Origin: Mangrovimonas futianensis
GTDB taxonomy: Bacteria; Bacteroidota; Bacteroidia; Flavobacteriales; Flavobacteriaceae
Length of the DNA: 64,000 nucleotides
NCBI RefSeq assembly: GCF_021245805.1
Contig: NZ_JAJJNF010000004.1
Location: 346,777-410,776, forward strand
Direction: 5' to 3'
Shown here piece by piece: positions 27,531 to 36,242 of the stretch. The stretch's first letter is position 1. Each line of letters begins with the position of its first letter. A program made the position numbers and the translations under genes. Under the pieces are notes generated by a model. That model saw only the letters and a program-made list of their open reading frames with translations, was not told where the DNA came from and did no database searches.

Positions 27531-28841
27531 ATGAGACCATTAACATACCTCTGCTTATTGCTTCCGTTTTTCATGCTTGGACAACATACGATTTCTGGTA
27601 GTTTTTCCCCAGCTGAAGAATTCTCGTATGTATTGTTGTACCGAGCCACCCCAAGTAAAACTGATTATATTGGTCAAGCTAAGTTATCAGATGATGGTGC
27701 TTTCTCTATAGAGTTGGATGCCAACCAACCTCCAGGCATCTATAAAATTGTTTACGCCATTCCGCAGGAGGAAAACAACTTTAACTTAATCTACAATGGA
27801 AAAGAGGATATCGTAGTCCATTACGATCTAGAAGAAGGCGTGACCGTTTCACAGTCTCAGAACAACATCCTTTGGCTTGATTACATGTCTCATATGATGG
27901 CTATTAACCAGCATATAGGTGCACTGTATTCAAAAGAACCTGTAGATAAAAAAGCCCTTGAAGAGGTATTTGAGGAACAAGGAAATATTCAAGAAACATT
28001 TGAAAATAAATCTAATGGGTTATTGGTGGAAGCTTTTATCAAGGGGAATAAAATGTATGTCCCAAAAACATATGAGCCCATTTCAGAATATGGAACGCAT
28101 CTAAAGGCAGAATATCTAAACCATATTGATTTTGAAAATCCGTTGATTCAAAGTTCCGATTTCCTGTTGGACCGTCTTATGGCCTATGTTTTGGAAATGA
28201 CCCCAGAAAATCCCGATGCCTATAAAAAGGCTATTGACGAAGTAGTTGGAAAAGTTGGGAACCATCAAGAGGTCAAAAAAATCATATTAGAAATGCTCTG
28301 GCAAAGTATGACAGAAAAAAGTCAAGATGACGTAGCCAACTATATTTCAGACCAATATTTGATGGCAATCGCCAAACAGGAAAAAGACACTTACCTTTTA
28401 AAAATATTGTCTGCCTATAAAAATACCAGTGTTGGTAAAGTTGCCAAAGATTTTAATATTTCCTACGGATTAAATAGTGAATCAGTAACAATCACGCTAC
28501 ATGATTTATCGGGTTACGACTCCTATTTATTAATATTTTGGAGCAGTGGCTGCGGGCATTGTTTGGCCGAGTTACCACAAGTAAAAGCCTTTATGGAAAG
28601 CCATCCCAAGGTGGGAGTGGTGGCCTTTGGTCTGGAAGAAGGCTATGCTGATTGGAAAAGTGAAATCAAAAATTATCCGCACTTTTTCCATGCCATTGGT
28701 TTAGGACGATGGGAAAATCCTACTGCCATAGAATATGGTATCAGTTCAACCCCTACTTATTTTGTATTGGATCAAGATAAAAAGGTGCTTTTCAAACCTT
28801 ATGATTTGGAGGCTGTAAAAAACTATTTTAGCAATCAATAA
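27531..28841 (+). CDS. Secreted thioredoxin-fold protein with DUF4369-like N-terminal domain
   Basis: 436 residues from ATG 27531 (a TTG at 27507 is possible but adds a non-typical extension). Signal peptide about 1-17 (FFMLGQ). N-terminal beta domain (HTISGSFSPAEEFSYVLLYR) like DUF4369. The C-terminal thioredoxin-like domain has a CGHC active site at about residue 341 in FWSSGCGHCLAEL and the cis-Pro context SSTPTYF. Expected role: periplasmic thiol oxidoreductase (TlpA/ResA type). It lies 24 bp after mfd. Confidence 0.85.
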   Translation: MRPLTYLCLLLPFFMLGQHTISGSFSPAEEFSYVLLYRATPSKTDYIGQAKLSDDGAFSIELDANQPPGIYKIVYAIPQEENNFNLIYNGKEDIVVHYDLEEGVTVSQSQNNILWLDYMSHMMAINQHIGALYSKEPVDKKALEEVFEEQGNIQETFENKSNGLLVEAFIKGNKMYVPKTYEPISEYGTHLKAEYLNHIDFENPLIQSSDFLLDRLMAYVLEMTPENPDAYKKAIDEVVGKVGNHQEVKKIILEMLWQSMTEKSQDDVANYISDQYLMAIAKQEKDTYLLKILSAYKNTSVGKVAKDFNISYGLNSESVTITLHDLSGYDSYLLIFWSSGCGHCLAELPQVKAFMESHPKVGVVAFGLEEGYADWKSEIKNYPHFFHAIGLGRWENPTAIEYGISSTPTYFVLDQDKKVLFKPYDLEAVKNYFSNQ

Positions 28842-28954
28842 TAATCCACACACTAAGTATCAATCATTAGTTTAATTAGCCACCAATACACCAATATTTA
28901 TCTCTTTTACAGGACATACATTTATGAATTTGTGACCATTAAGGCTCTATAAAG

Positions 28955-29240
28955 AAAAAAGCAACTAATATTTTCCAGCCATTACGGATAAAACCGTAAC
29001 GCTTGTCACCACTTTTCGATGAAATGCATAAAAACACTAAAAATACTTTGAAAAAATCTATTTTTTTTTTGGTTTGAAGTGTTGATAATGATTATCAAGG
29101 TTTGGAAGCCCTAAAATGATTGTTTGAGACAACCCGATCGATCACCAACCAGCGCTGGTTTTTTTATTCTCCCTCAAGCGCTAATATAATAGCAAAAAAG
29201 CTTCCAATCGCTTCCTAAAATCAAGCTTCCAATAAAAGTT
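28955..29240 (+). repeat. Copy A of a ~285-bp duplicated non-coding block
   Basis: The block from GCAACTAATATTTT to AAGCTTCCAATAAAAG recurs at 30361-30648 with over 90% identity by eye. In order it holds: a TTACGG/CCGTAA hairpin with 6-nt loop (28982-28999), a poly-T stretch, the palindrome TTGATAATGATTATCAA (29082-29098), GATCGATC, a palindrome AACCAGCGCTGGTT followed by T5 (29147-29165), AGCGCT again, and three spaced CTTCC motifs. No ORF. It ends 24 bp before a lipoprotein gene. The rest of 28842-28954 shows nothing recognisable. Confidence 0.85.
29082..29098. promoter_or_regulatory. Perfect 7-1-7 Fur-like palindrome, copy A
   Basis: TTGATAATGATTATCAA contains TGATAATNATTATCA, identical to the 7-1-7 Fur-box consensus of Bacillus. 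It is flanked by GGTTTGAAG and GGTTTGGAAG direct repeats. Identical in copy B. Binding by a Fur-family protein in this organism is inference. Confidence 0.55.
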
Positions 29241-29263
29241 TATTCTAAATTAATTATTTTAAA

Positions 29264-29758
29264 ATGAAACAAAATTTATTAAAATTAACTTTCCTCTTAC
29301 TAGTCTTTTGTAGCTGTGATGGAGATTTAAAAGAAACTATTATTGAGAGCAATCATATGGATTCAGAAATAAGTCAATATTTAAGGGTTAAACCAGAAGT
29401 TACTGTTACCGCTAAATTACATAGAGGAAAAAAATGGAGTGATGCACACAATGTCCCTCCTTGTTCACAAGGTTTTGGACTTTGCAATCTTAGTGTTTCA
29501 GTCTCATTGGAGACTAGTGCTAAGCTAAAAGAAATTGATTCAACTAAACTTAGAATATCATTTTTAGAAAATGTTGGTGCTAACCAAAATGACATTTTCA
29601 TTTCTTCTGAAGATGATTATTTTGATTTCCCTAGGGATGTAGCAGATGAATTAGGATACAATTCTATCACCATTTTACCCGAAGATTATGTTACGGAATT
29701 CACAAATGAATATCCATATGGATACGTGGATTTAGAATTTATAGGTATATTAAAATGA
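29264..29758 (+). CDS. Small lipoprotein of unknown function
   Basis: 164 residues with an SPII signal (LLLVFCSC, lipid Cys at about 18-20). The mature protein is beta-rich, with KPEVTVTAKLHRG, CNLSVSVSLET and LRISFLENVGA strands and two further Cys residues. No known family recognised. Clearly AT-richer than neighbours, and preceded by repeat block A. Its stop overlaps the next start by 4 bp. Confidence 0.75.
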   Translation: MKQNLLKLTFLLLVFCSCDGDLKETIIESNHMDSEISQYLRVKPEVTVTAKLHRGKKWSDAHNVPPCSQGFGLCNLSVSVSLETSAKLKEIDSTKLRISFLENVGANQNDIFISSEDDYFDFPRDVADELGYNSITILPEDYVTEFTNEYPYGYVDLEFIGILK

Positions 29759-30360
29759 CAAAAAAAATAGTTTACAAATTATTAAGAACATCAAAATTAA
29801 CATGGATGTTCTTAATAATTTTTTCTTGCCAACCGATTATTAAAGTTATAACCGGGGTGAAAAACCCTACCATACTACTAGATAACTCAGAGAGACTTAA
29901 ATATTACAGCCCCTTTTTTGAAACTCATTCATATCCAATTAAAATTTATGCTTTAAAAGATACTACTGCACTTAAAAATGGATTCTCAACATTTAAAAGT
30001 TATCCACAAATTTATCTTAATCATCGAAAAACCAATACCACCTACTTTTTAAATTGTTATGATGACCTTGAACTATACATAAAGGAAGACATTAATGAAA
30101 AAAAATATGAAAATTTATATCAAGTAGCCAATGATAGTTTAACAAATTTAAAAGATTTCATTGAAGAATATTCAACAATAGTATATCAAAAAGAACATCT
30201 TAATTCTAATTCTAATGTTTGGGATGTATTTATAGTTTCTGGAACTTTTTTAGGAAATAAAATACGTAGAAAAAGTTTACCCTTAACGCAGATCGAAGAC
30301 CTTAACTATATGTATATTTTAGATTTAAGCATTAATAAAAATGAAATCATTCAAAAATGA
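29755..30360 (+). CDS. Putative lipoprotein, unknown function
   Basis: 201 residues. The N-terminus carries a hydrophobic segment ending MFLIIFSCQ, a likely lipobox with Cys near 25. The rest has a helix-strand pattern with no motif that could be assigned. Translationally coupled (ATGA overlap) to the preceding lipoprotein gene, so the two form one cargo unit between repeat blocks A and B. Low GC and no recognised family. Confidence 0.7.
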   Translation: MTKKIVYKLLRTSKLTWMFLIIFSCQPIIKVITGVKNPTILLDNSERLKYYSPFFETHSYPIKIYALKDTTALKNGFSTFKSYPQIYLNHRKTNTTYFLNCYDDLELYIKEDINEKKYENLYQVANDSLTNLKDFIEEYSTIVYQKEHLNSNSNVWDVFIVSGTFLGNKIRRKSLPLTQIEDLNYMYILDLSINKNEIIQK

Positions 30361-30648
30361 TAAAAAGCATCTAATATTTTAAGCCATTACGGAAAAAACT
30401 GTAACGCTTGTCACCACTTTTCGATGAATTACACAAAAACACTAAAAATACTTTGAAAAATTCTATTTTTTTTTTTTAGGTTTGAAGTGTTGATAATGAT
30501 TATCAAGGTTTGGAAGTCCTAAAATGATTGTTTGAGACAACCCGATCGATCACCATCCAGCGCTGGTTTTTTTATTCTCCCTCAAGCGCTAATATAATAG
30601 CAAAAAAGCTTCTAATCGCTTCCTAAAATTCAAGCTTCCAAAAAATGT
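30361..30648 (+). repeat. Copy B of the ~285-bp duplicated non-coding block
   Basis: It begins immediately after the stop of the 29755 gene and keeps every landmark of copy A: the TTACGG/CTGTAA hairpin (G-U pair replacing G-C), the Fur-like palindrome (30490-30506), GATCGATC, the CCAGCGCTGG palindrome plus T run (30557-30573), AGCGCT and the CTTCC motifs. It precedes another, unrelated lipoprotein gene. Confidence 0.85.
30490..30506. promoter_or_regulatory. Perfect 7-1-7 Fur-like palindrome, copy B
   Basis: TTGATAATGATTATCAA, identical to copy A although the surrounding block has diverged by several percent and by indels. Confidence 0.55.
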
Positions 30649-30674
30649 TTGTTTAATATTTAAAATTTAACACC

Positions 30675-31160
30675 TTGAAAAACATAAGATTTATTTACTT
30701 GCTATTTATAACTATTTTATTACTAAACTGTTCAAACGAAAATGACACAACAGATACAGAAATTAATAGTATTCATAAAAGTGAAGCAGAAATGGCTCAA
30801 CCTAATTTTAGGGACTTGCTTTTAAATGGTACAACTGCAAAATACGCCCCTCCAACCATAAGAACCGAAAGCGATTTGGTTGGGGTAGACTCTCCAGGGT
30901 GTTACAATGTGAATGTAAGGGTCTATATATCGGTTGACGGCGGCAATGAATATTTAGTTGCCAACGACAATGTTTTAGTTGGAGACTGTAATAATGGAAA
31001 CAGAGGTTCTTCCGATCCAAAATGCAATGGTTACTTACCGGATGGTAATTATGTATATGAAAATGGAACCCAAGAAGACATTTGCTTGTATGAACTATTG
31101 ATTGAAAACGAGACGGCATACAATCAATATCTAGCATCTGTTAGCCGGTTTTTAAATTAA
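30675..31160 (+). CDS. Small lipoprotein of unknown function
   Basis: 161 residues from a TTG start. SPII signal with lipobox LLLNCS (Cys near 19). The mature domain has a CYNVNVRVYISVDGGNEYLV beta segment and four more Cys (VGDCNN, DPKCNG, EDICLY), suggesting disulfides. A helical C-terminus NETAYNQYLASVSRFL. Not obviously related to the 29264 protein, although both follow the same repeat block. No known family recognised. Confidence 0.75.
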   Translation: MKNIRFIYLLFITILLLNCSNENDTTDTEINSIHKSEAEMAQPNFRDLLLNGTTAKYAPPTIRTESDLVGVDSPGCYNVNVRVYISVDGGNEYLVANDNVLVGDCNNGNRGSSDPKCNGYLPDGNYVYENGTQEDICLYELLIENETAYNQYLASVSRFLN

Positions 31161-31181
31161 TTCAGCAAATAAAAAAGTATG

Positions 31182-31219
31182 AAACCGCCAACGCACCTAT
31201 TGTTTTGGCGGTTTTTTTT
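31182..31219 (+). terminator. Intrinsic terminator closing the lipoprotein island
   Basis: AAACCGCCAA (31182-31191) pairs with TTGGCGGTTT (31205-31214), followed by a T run. Confidence 0.88.
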
Positions 31220-31246
31220 CTTGTAGTGAAGCGGTCTTTATTCTTA

Positions 31247-31606
31247 TCAAAAATGATAAAAAGCATCCTTTAAATGTTCCAAGTCAAAGATTGATCCTTG
31301 CTTGACTATGGCAATGATATCAAACCGTACTTCGACATCCAACCCATTTTCGGTAACATATTCATCAACAGCTTTTACAAGGTTTTTAATTTGTTTGGGT
31401 TTGACAAAATCCTGAGGATTTCCAAAATCGGTACTGGATCTTGATTTCACTTCAACAATCGCCAGAACACTCTCTTTTCTTGCAATAATATCCACCTCTG
31501 CTCGATCAAAACGGTAATTGCGTTCTAAAATAGAATAACCCTTCCCTAGCAGATAATCTACAGCGAGTTGCTCTCCCTTTTTTCCTAGTTCGTTATGTTT
31601 TGCCAT
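31247..31606 (-). CDS. yraN: UPF0102/YraN-family nuclease-like protein
   Basis: 119 residues from ATG 31606 (a GTG lies one codon earlier). It keeps the restriction-endonuclease-like core GKKGEQLAVDYLLGKGY, RAEVDIIARK and AIVEVKSRSS, giving the D-ExK layout of the PD-(D/E)XK fold. The family is universally conserved in bacteria and of uncertain role; a link to Holliday junction or DNA processing has been proposed. Single-gene minus-strand unit. Confidence 0.92.
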   Translation of the reverse strand: MAKHNELGKKGEQLAVDYLLGKGYSILERNYRFDRAEVDIIARKESVLAIVEVKSRSSTDFGNPQDFVKPKQIKNLVKAVDEYVTENGLDVEVRFDIIAIVKQGSIFDLEHLKDAFYHF

Positions 31607-31636
31607 CACTTACAAATTACCATTTTTCCTGAAAAC

Positions 31637-31668
31637 AAAAAAGGTACATGAAATCATGCACCTTTTCT
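31637..31668 (-). terminator. Terminator after the 31688 lipoprotein gene
   Basis: On the minus strand AAAAGGTGCATG and CATGTACCTTTT pair with one mismatch around ATTT and end in a T run. Confidence 0.75.
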
Positions 31669-31687
31669 TATTTTTAGGTTCAACAGA

Positions 31688-32308
31688 TTAAGTTGGAATT
31701 TGCCCACCGTTATCTCCGTTGTCGCCATCATCCTCGCCATCATCTTCCGATTCACAATCAGACAAGTTGAACTCCTCATACATAGCCCAACTGTTGCCGT
31801 CGAATTGGTCTCCTAAAGCCCAGGCAGTTTCCCCACCGGTAGGACCTTGTACCTCAGCATGTGCTGCAAAACAGTAGTTGTCTCCCACTTCAGAAATAGG
31901 AATGACATAAACCACTTCGGTTGACGTTTGTGACGTAGGCTCGGTAAATTCAAATTGACCAATCTGCGGATTTCCTGCGCCATTTAAAGGCACCCAATCT
32001 GATTCACAAATACCAATACTTAAATGGGTCGTTCCGATGGTCCAATCCTCGTTAGTCGTATAAGTAAGGATCAGTTGGTCACCATCCACATCAATAGTCA
32101 CCGAACCAGCTACATGGGTTTGACCAGCAATCAGGTGTGTCATAAAACAATGTTCTCCATCGTTCTCAGGCTCATCAAAAGGAGTTGTTTCCACCTTTTT
32201 GGATTTCTTCTGGGAAGCTCCAATGTTCTCATCACCTAGAGACTCATTGGAACAACCAAGGACTAGGCTTAAAGACATAGCAGTTAACATCAAAGTAATT
32301 TTTTTCAT
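31688..32308 (-). CDS. Lipoprotein with Asp/Asn/Gly-rich tail
   Basis: 206 residues from ATG 32308. SPII lipobox LVLGCS (Cys about 19). The beta-rich domain (HVAGSVTIDVDGDQLILTYT ... FAAHAEVQGPTGGETAWALG) looks like a secreted beta-sandwich found in Flavobacteriaceae; the last ~20 residues are a DDGEDDGDNGDNGG low-complexity stretch, possibly calcium binding. Function unknown. An upstream in-frame extension exists but lacks a signal. Confidence 0.75.
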   Translation of the reverse strand: MKKITLMLTAMSLSLVLGCSNESLGDENIGASQKKSKKVETTPFDEPENDGEHCFMTHLIAGQTHVAGSVTIDVDGDQLILTYTTNEDWTIGTTHLSIGICESDWVPLNGAGNPQIGQFEFTEPTSQTSTEVVYVIPISEVGDNYCFAAHAEVQGPTGGETAWALGDQFDGNSWAMYEEFNLSDCESEDDGEDDGDNGDNGGQIPT

Positions 32309-32461
32309 GGTAGTAGATTTTTGGGTTGTAAGCCTAAGGTACACAACCCAATAGATGTCATGAAAATTTTTTCGATGAACCGTACTAATTATAACGTTTA
32401 GTGTAGGATTTTTCTTTTACAAATCGTTAAAATACAATGTTTTAGAAAATTCAACTAACTG

Positions 32462-33481
32462 TCATTCACTTTTAAAGTTTAAGGTAGATCCGTTTTTGCT
32501 CACTGTAAGTTCAACTGTTCTTCCCAAAATAAGCGCCCTATTATCATCTTCGTGGCCCGAAGGCATATTAAAGGCAATGGGGAAATCATAATCGGATAAA
32601 GCATCCAAGATTAACTGTTCAATAGAAGTTCCCCAAAGGGTTGTATTCTTTTTTAATTTGGTCATATCGCCTACAACCACACCCACACATTGATCAAAAT
32701 ATCCAGCGCGTTTGAGACTTTGAAGCATTCGATCAATATGGTACTTATACTCGCCTATTTCTTCAATAAAAAGAATTTTTCTTGAAGTATCAATACTTGT
32801 TTTAGAACCCAACATGGTATGAAGCATAGTCAAATTACCTCCTACCAAAGGAGCCGTGACCACACCCTCCTGATTGTATTGGGAAGCATCCAAATGATAA
32901 CTTAATGACTCCCCAAACAAAGCTTTCTTGAAGGTTTCAATGGTTTGATCCAAATCTGTCTGGTCTGCTGTGAGACTGGTACACATCATAGCGTGAATAC
33001 TTTCTACACCCAAATTATGTATAGCATTGTGGAGGGCGGTAATATCACTATAACCTATAAGCCATTTGGGATGGGCCTTAAACTTAGAAAAGTTTAATTT
33101 ATCCAAAATCCTCACTGTGCCATATCCGCCTCTGGCACACCAGATAGCACTTATGGATGGATTATCCAAAACTTTCTGTAAATCTTCACAGCGTTCATCA
33201 TCGGTACCGGCAAAATGATTGGCTTGGCTAAAAACATGTTTACCCACCACAGCATGAAGTCCCCAACTTTGAAGTAGCTTCTTGGCTCTATTTATCTCAG
33301 CTTCCCGGTTTTTTAATATTCCTGATGGGGCCACAATAGCAATGGTGTCCCCTACTTTTAAATAAGGTGGTTTTATCAAGGTTTGTGTTTTTAAGTTTGT
33401 TGTACTTTGTGCTTTAACTTTTGGGATTCCAAAAGAAAATACCACACAAAACACACTTAAGATTAGGGCTTTTTTTGACAT
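32462..33481 (-). CDS. S66 family LD-carboxypeptidase (LdcA/MccF-like), exported
   Basis: 339 residues from ATG 33481. A signal peptide (about 1-25) precedes KPPYLKVGDTIAIVAPSG, the usual first block of S66 peptidases. The nucleophile Ser lies in WLIGYSDITAL, and the Glu/His partners in IEEIGEYKYHIDRML and MPSGHEDDN. It removes the terminal D-Ala from muropeptide tetrapeptides in recycling, or cleaves related peptides. Divergent from metG with a 73-bp gap. Confidence 0.9.
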   Translation of the reverse strand: MSKKALILSVFCVVFSFGIPKVKAQSTTNLKTQTLIKPPYLKVGDTIAIVAPSGILKNREAEINRAKKLLQSWGLHAVVGKHVFSQANHFAGTDDERCEDLQKVLDNPSISAIWCARGGYGTVRILDKLNFSKFKAHPKWLIGYSDITALHNAIHNLGVESIHAMMCTSLTADQTDLDQTIETFKKALFGESLSYHLDASQYNQEGVVTAPLVGGNLTMLHTMLGSKTSIDTSRKILFIEEIGEYKYHIDRMLQSLKRAGYFDQCVGVVVGDMTKLKKNTTLWGTSIEQLILDALSDYDFPIAFNMPSGHEDDNRALILGRTVELTVSKNGSTLNFKSE

Positions 33482-33554
33482 ATGGTAAATGTACATTTTT
33501 TTTCTAAATCCCTCTCAAAATGCGTACTTTTGCTCTTCTTTAAAACGATTGAAC

Positions 33555-35615
33555 ATGTCAAAACGATATACCATTACAGCAGCTTTACCATACACCAACG
33601 GACCCATTCATATAGGGCATTTAGCCGGTGTATATGTGCCTGCTGATATTTATGCAAGATACCAACGTATGGTCGGTAATGATGTTGCTTTTATTTGTGG
33701 AAGTGATGAGCATGGAGTTCCTATCACTATCAAAGCAAAAAAGGAAGGTGTCACGCCTCAAGATGTGGTAGATAAATACAATGCAATCATCAAAAAATCT
33801 TTTGAAGACTTTGGTATTTCTTTTGACAACTATTCACGTACTTCAGCACAAATCCATCACGAAACGGCACAAGAATTCTTTAAAACCTTGTATGATAAAA
33901 ATGAATTTATTGAAGAGGTTACTGAACAGTTATATGATGAAGAGGCACAACAGTTTTTGGCAGACCGATTTGTAATAGGAACCTGCCCTAAGTGTGGAAA
34001 TGAAGAAAGCTATGGAGACCAATGTGAGAAATGCGGAACCAGTCACAACGCCACCGATTTAATCAATCCGAAATCGGCCATTACAGGGAACACTCCTATT
34101 TTGAAAGAAACCAAACACTGGTTTTTACCACTAGATCGCCATGAAGCATTTTTGAAAGAGTGGATTTTAAAAGGTCATCAAAAAGATTGGAAACCCAACG
34201 TTTATGGTCAAGTTAAATCATGGATTGACGATGGTTTACGTCCGCGTGCCGTCACCAGAGATTTGGATTGGGGAATCCCGGTTCCTGTAGAAGGAGGCGA
34301 AGGAAAAGTACTTTATGTTTGGTTTGATGCTCCTATAGGATACATTTCATCCACCAAAGAATGGGCCCAAAGGGAAGGAAAAGACTGGGAGCCTTACTGG
34401 AAAGACGAAGACACCAAATTGGTTCATTTTATTGGTAAAGACAATATTGTTTTTCACTGCATTATTTTCCCAAGTATGTTGAAAGCCGAAGGAAGTTATA
34501 TTCTTCCCGACAATGTACCAGCCAATGAGTTTTTAAATCTAGAAGGGAATAAATTATCTACTTCTAAAAACTGGGCTGTTTGGTTACCAGAATATCTAGA
34601 GGAGTTCCCAGACAAACAGGATGTTTTAAGGTATGCCTTAACCGCCAATGCACCAGAAACTAAAGACAATGATTTTACTTGGAAAGATTTCCAAGCAAGA
34701 AACAATAACGAATTGGTAGCCATATTTGGAAATTTCATCAATCGTGTGGTGGTCTTAACCAACAAATATTACCAAGGTGTGGTACCAACACCCGCACATT
34801 TAACTTCCATTGATGAAGAAACTTTAGCAGCTGTTAAAGCATATCCAGCAGTTATTGCCAGCTCCATTGAACGCTACCGTTTCAGAGAGGCCAGTCAAGA
34901 ATTGATGAATTTGGCCCGTCTTGGAAACAAATACTTGGCAGATGAAGAGCCCTGGAAAAAAATCAAAGAAGATGAAGAACGCACCAAAACGATCATGTTT
35001 GTAGCACTTCAAATTGCATCTGCTTTGGCTGTAGTTAGCGAACCCTTCTTACCTTTTACCTCTGATAAATTAAAGAAAATATTAAAGGTGGAAACTGGTG
35101 ACGTTCAAACCTTATGGGATGAGATCGTTAACAAAGACATTTTAATTCCTGCCGGACATCAAATTGGAGAAGCAGAATTGCTTTTTGGAAAAATTGAGGA
35201 TGCCGAAATCCAAAAACAGTTAGACAAATTGGAAGCCACCAAGAAAGCAAACGAGGCTGCTAATAAAACAGTAGAACCTCAAAAGGAAGAGATCACTTTT
35301 GATGATTTTACCAAATTGGATTTACGCGTTGGAACCATCCTTGAAGCAGAAAAAATGCCTAAGGCGAAAAAGTTATTGGTTTTAAAAGTAGATACTGGGA
35401 TTGATGTGAGAACCATTGTTTCGGGAATAGCCGAAAGTTTCACTGCTGAAGAAGTGGTTGGAAAAAAAGTGACTGTATTAGTTAATTTAGCACCACGTGC
35501 CTTAAGAGGGGTTGAAAGTCAAGGAATGATTTTAATGACCGAAAATGCTGAAGGGAAATTGGTATTTGTCAACCCAGATATGGATCAAGTAGAAAATGGA
35601 TTGCAGATCAGTTAA
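33555..35615 (+). CDS. metG: Methionyl-tRNA synthetase
   Basis: 686 residues from ATG 33555 (MSKRYTITAALPYTNGPIHIGHL). HIGH motif at about 19-22; zinc knuckle CPKCGN ... CEKCG near 145-165; KLSTSKNWAVW is the KMSKS-type loop near 335. The C-terminal ~115 residues are a Trbp111/EMAPII-type tRNA-binding OB fold (FTKLDLRVGTILEAE). Four bases separate it from the methyltransferase gene. Confidence 0.97.
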   Translation: MSKRYTITAALPYTNGPIHIGHLAGVYVPADIYARYQRMVGNDVAFICGSDEHGVPITIKAKKEGVTPQDVVDKYNAIIKKSFEDFGISFDNYSRTSAQIHHETAQEFFKTLYDKNEFIEEVTEQLYDEEAQQFLADRFVIGTCPKCGNEESYGDQCEKCGTSHNATDLINPKSAITGNTPILKETKHWFLPLDRHEAFLKEWILKGHQKDWKPNVYGQVKSWIDDGLRPRAVTRDLDWGIPVPVEGGEGKVLYVWFDAPIGYISSTKEWAQREGKDWEPYWKDEDTKLVHFIGKDNIVFHCIIFPSMLKAEGSYILPDNVPANEFLNLEGNKLSTSKNWAVWLPEYLEEFPDKQDVLRYALTANAPETKDNDFTWKDFQARNNNELVAIFGNFINRVVVLTNKYYQGVVPTPAHLTSIDEETLAAVKAYPAVIASSIERYRFREASQELMNLARLGNKYLADEEPWKKIKEDEERTKTIMFVALQIASALAVVSEPFLPFTSDKLKKILKVETGDVQTLWDEIVNKDILIPAGHQIGEAELLFGKIEDAEIQKQLDKLEATKKANEAANKTVEPQKEEITFDDFTKLDLRVGTILEAEKMPKAKKLLVLKVDTGIDVRTIVSGIAESFTAEEVVGKKVTVLVNLAPRALRGVESQGMILMTENAEGKLVFVNPDMDQVENGLQIS

Positions 35616-35618
35616 AAA

Positions 35619-36242
35619 ATGGATTACAAATCACATTGGAATAAGGTTTATAACAACAAAGTAGATGAAGAACTGGGTTGGTTTGAATCTGATCCAAAAA
35701 TGACCTGGAAACTCATTGAAGCTTGCCAATTAGACAAGCATGCCCGAATTTTAAATGTTGGCGCAGGGACTTCCAGACTTATTGATTTACTCATTGAAAA
35801 TGGTTTTGATAATATCTTTGCCAATGACCTTAGCGATTCAGCTTTAAGCAAGCTTCAAAGGCATATTTTAGATACATTTCAGGTCCATCTTGAATGTATT
35901 GTAGACGATTTAACGGCACCTGAAAAACTAACTAAAATAGCACCGGTTAATCTTTGGATAGACCGTGCTGTTTTACATTTTTTCCGGGCACCAGAAGAAC
36001 AAGATTCCTATTTTAACCTGATCAAAACCCTAGTAGCGTCAAAAGGTTTTGTCATCATTGCTGTTTTCTCATTAGATGGAGCAGACACATGTAGCAACCT
36101 ACCATTACACCGCTATGATGCCCATATGCTACAGGAAAAATTGGGAAGTGAATTTCAACTTCTTTCCAGTTTTAACCATACCTTTATAACACCTAGTGGT
36201 GCTGAACGCCCCTATATTTATACCTTATTTCAAAGAAACTAA
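35619..36242 (+). CDS. Class I SAM-dependent methyltransferase
   Basis: 207 residues. It begins MDYKSHWNKVYNNKVDEELGWFE, the hallmark of the TPMT/SAM family often annotated as thiopurine-like. Motif I is ILNVGAGTSRLIDLLI near 48-63. Substrate unknown. Sits between metG and tex, with a TAATG overlap to tex, so part of one operon. Confidence 0.88.
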   Translation: MDYKSHWNKVYNNKVDEELGWFESDPKMTWKLIEACQLDKHARILNVGAGTSRLIDLLIENGFDNIFANDLSDSALSKLQRHILDTFQVHLECIVDDLTAPEKLTKIAPVNLWIDRAVLHFFRAPEEQDSYFNLIKTLVASKGFVIIAVFSLDGADTCSNLPLHRYDAHMLQEKLGSEFQLLSSFNHTFITPSGAERPYIYTLFQRN

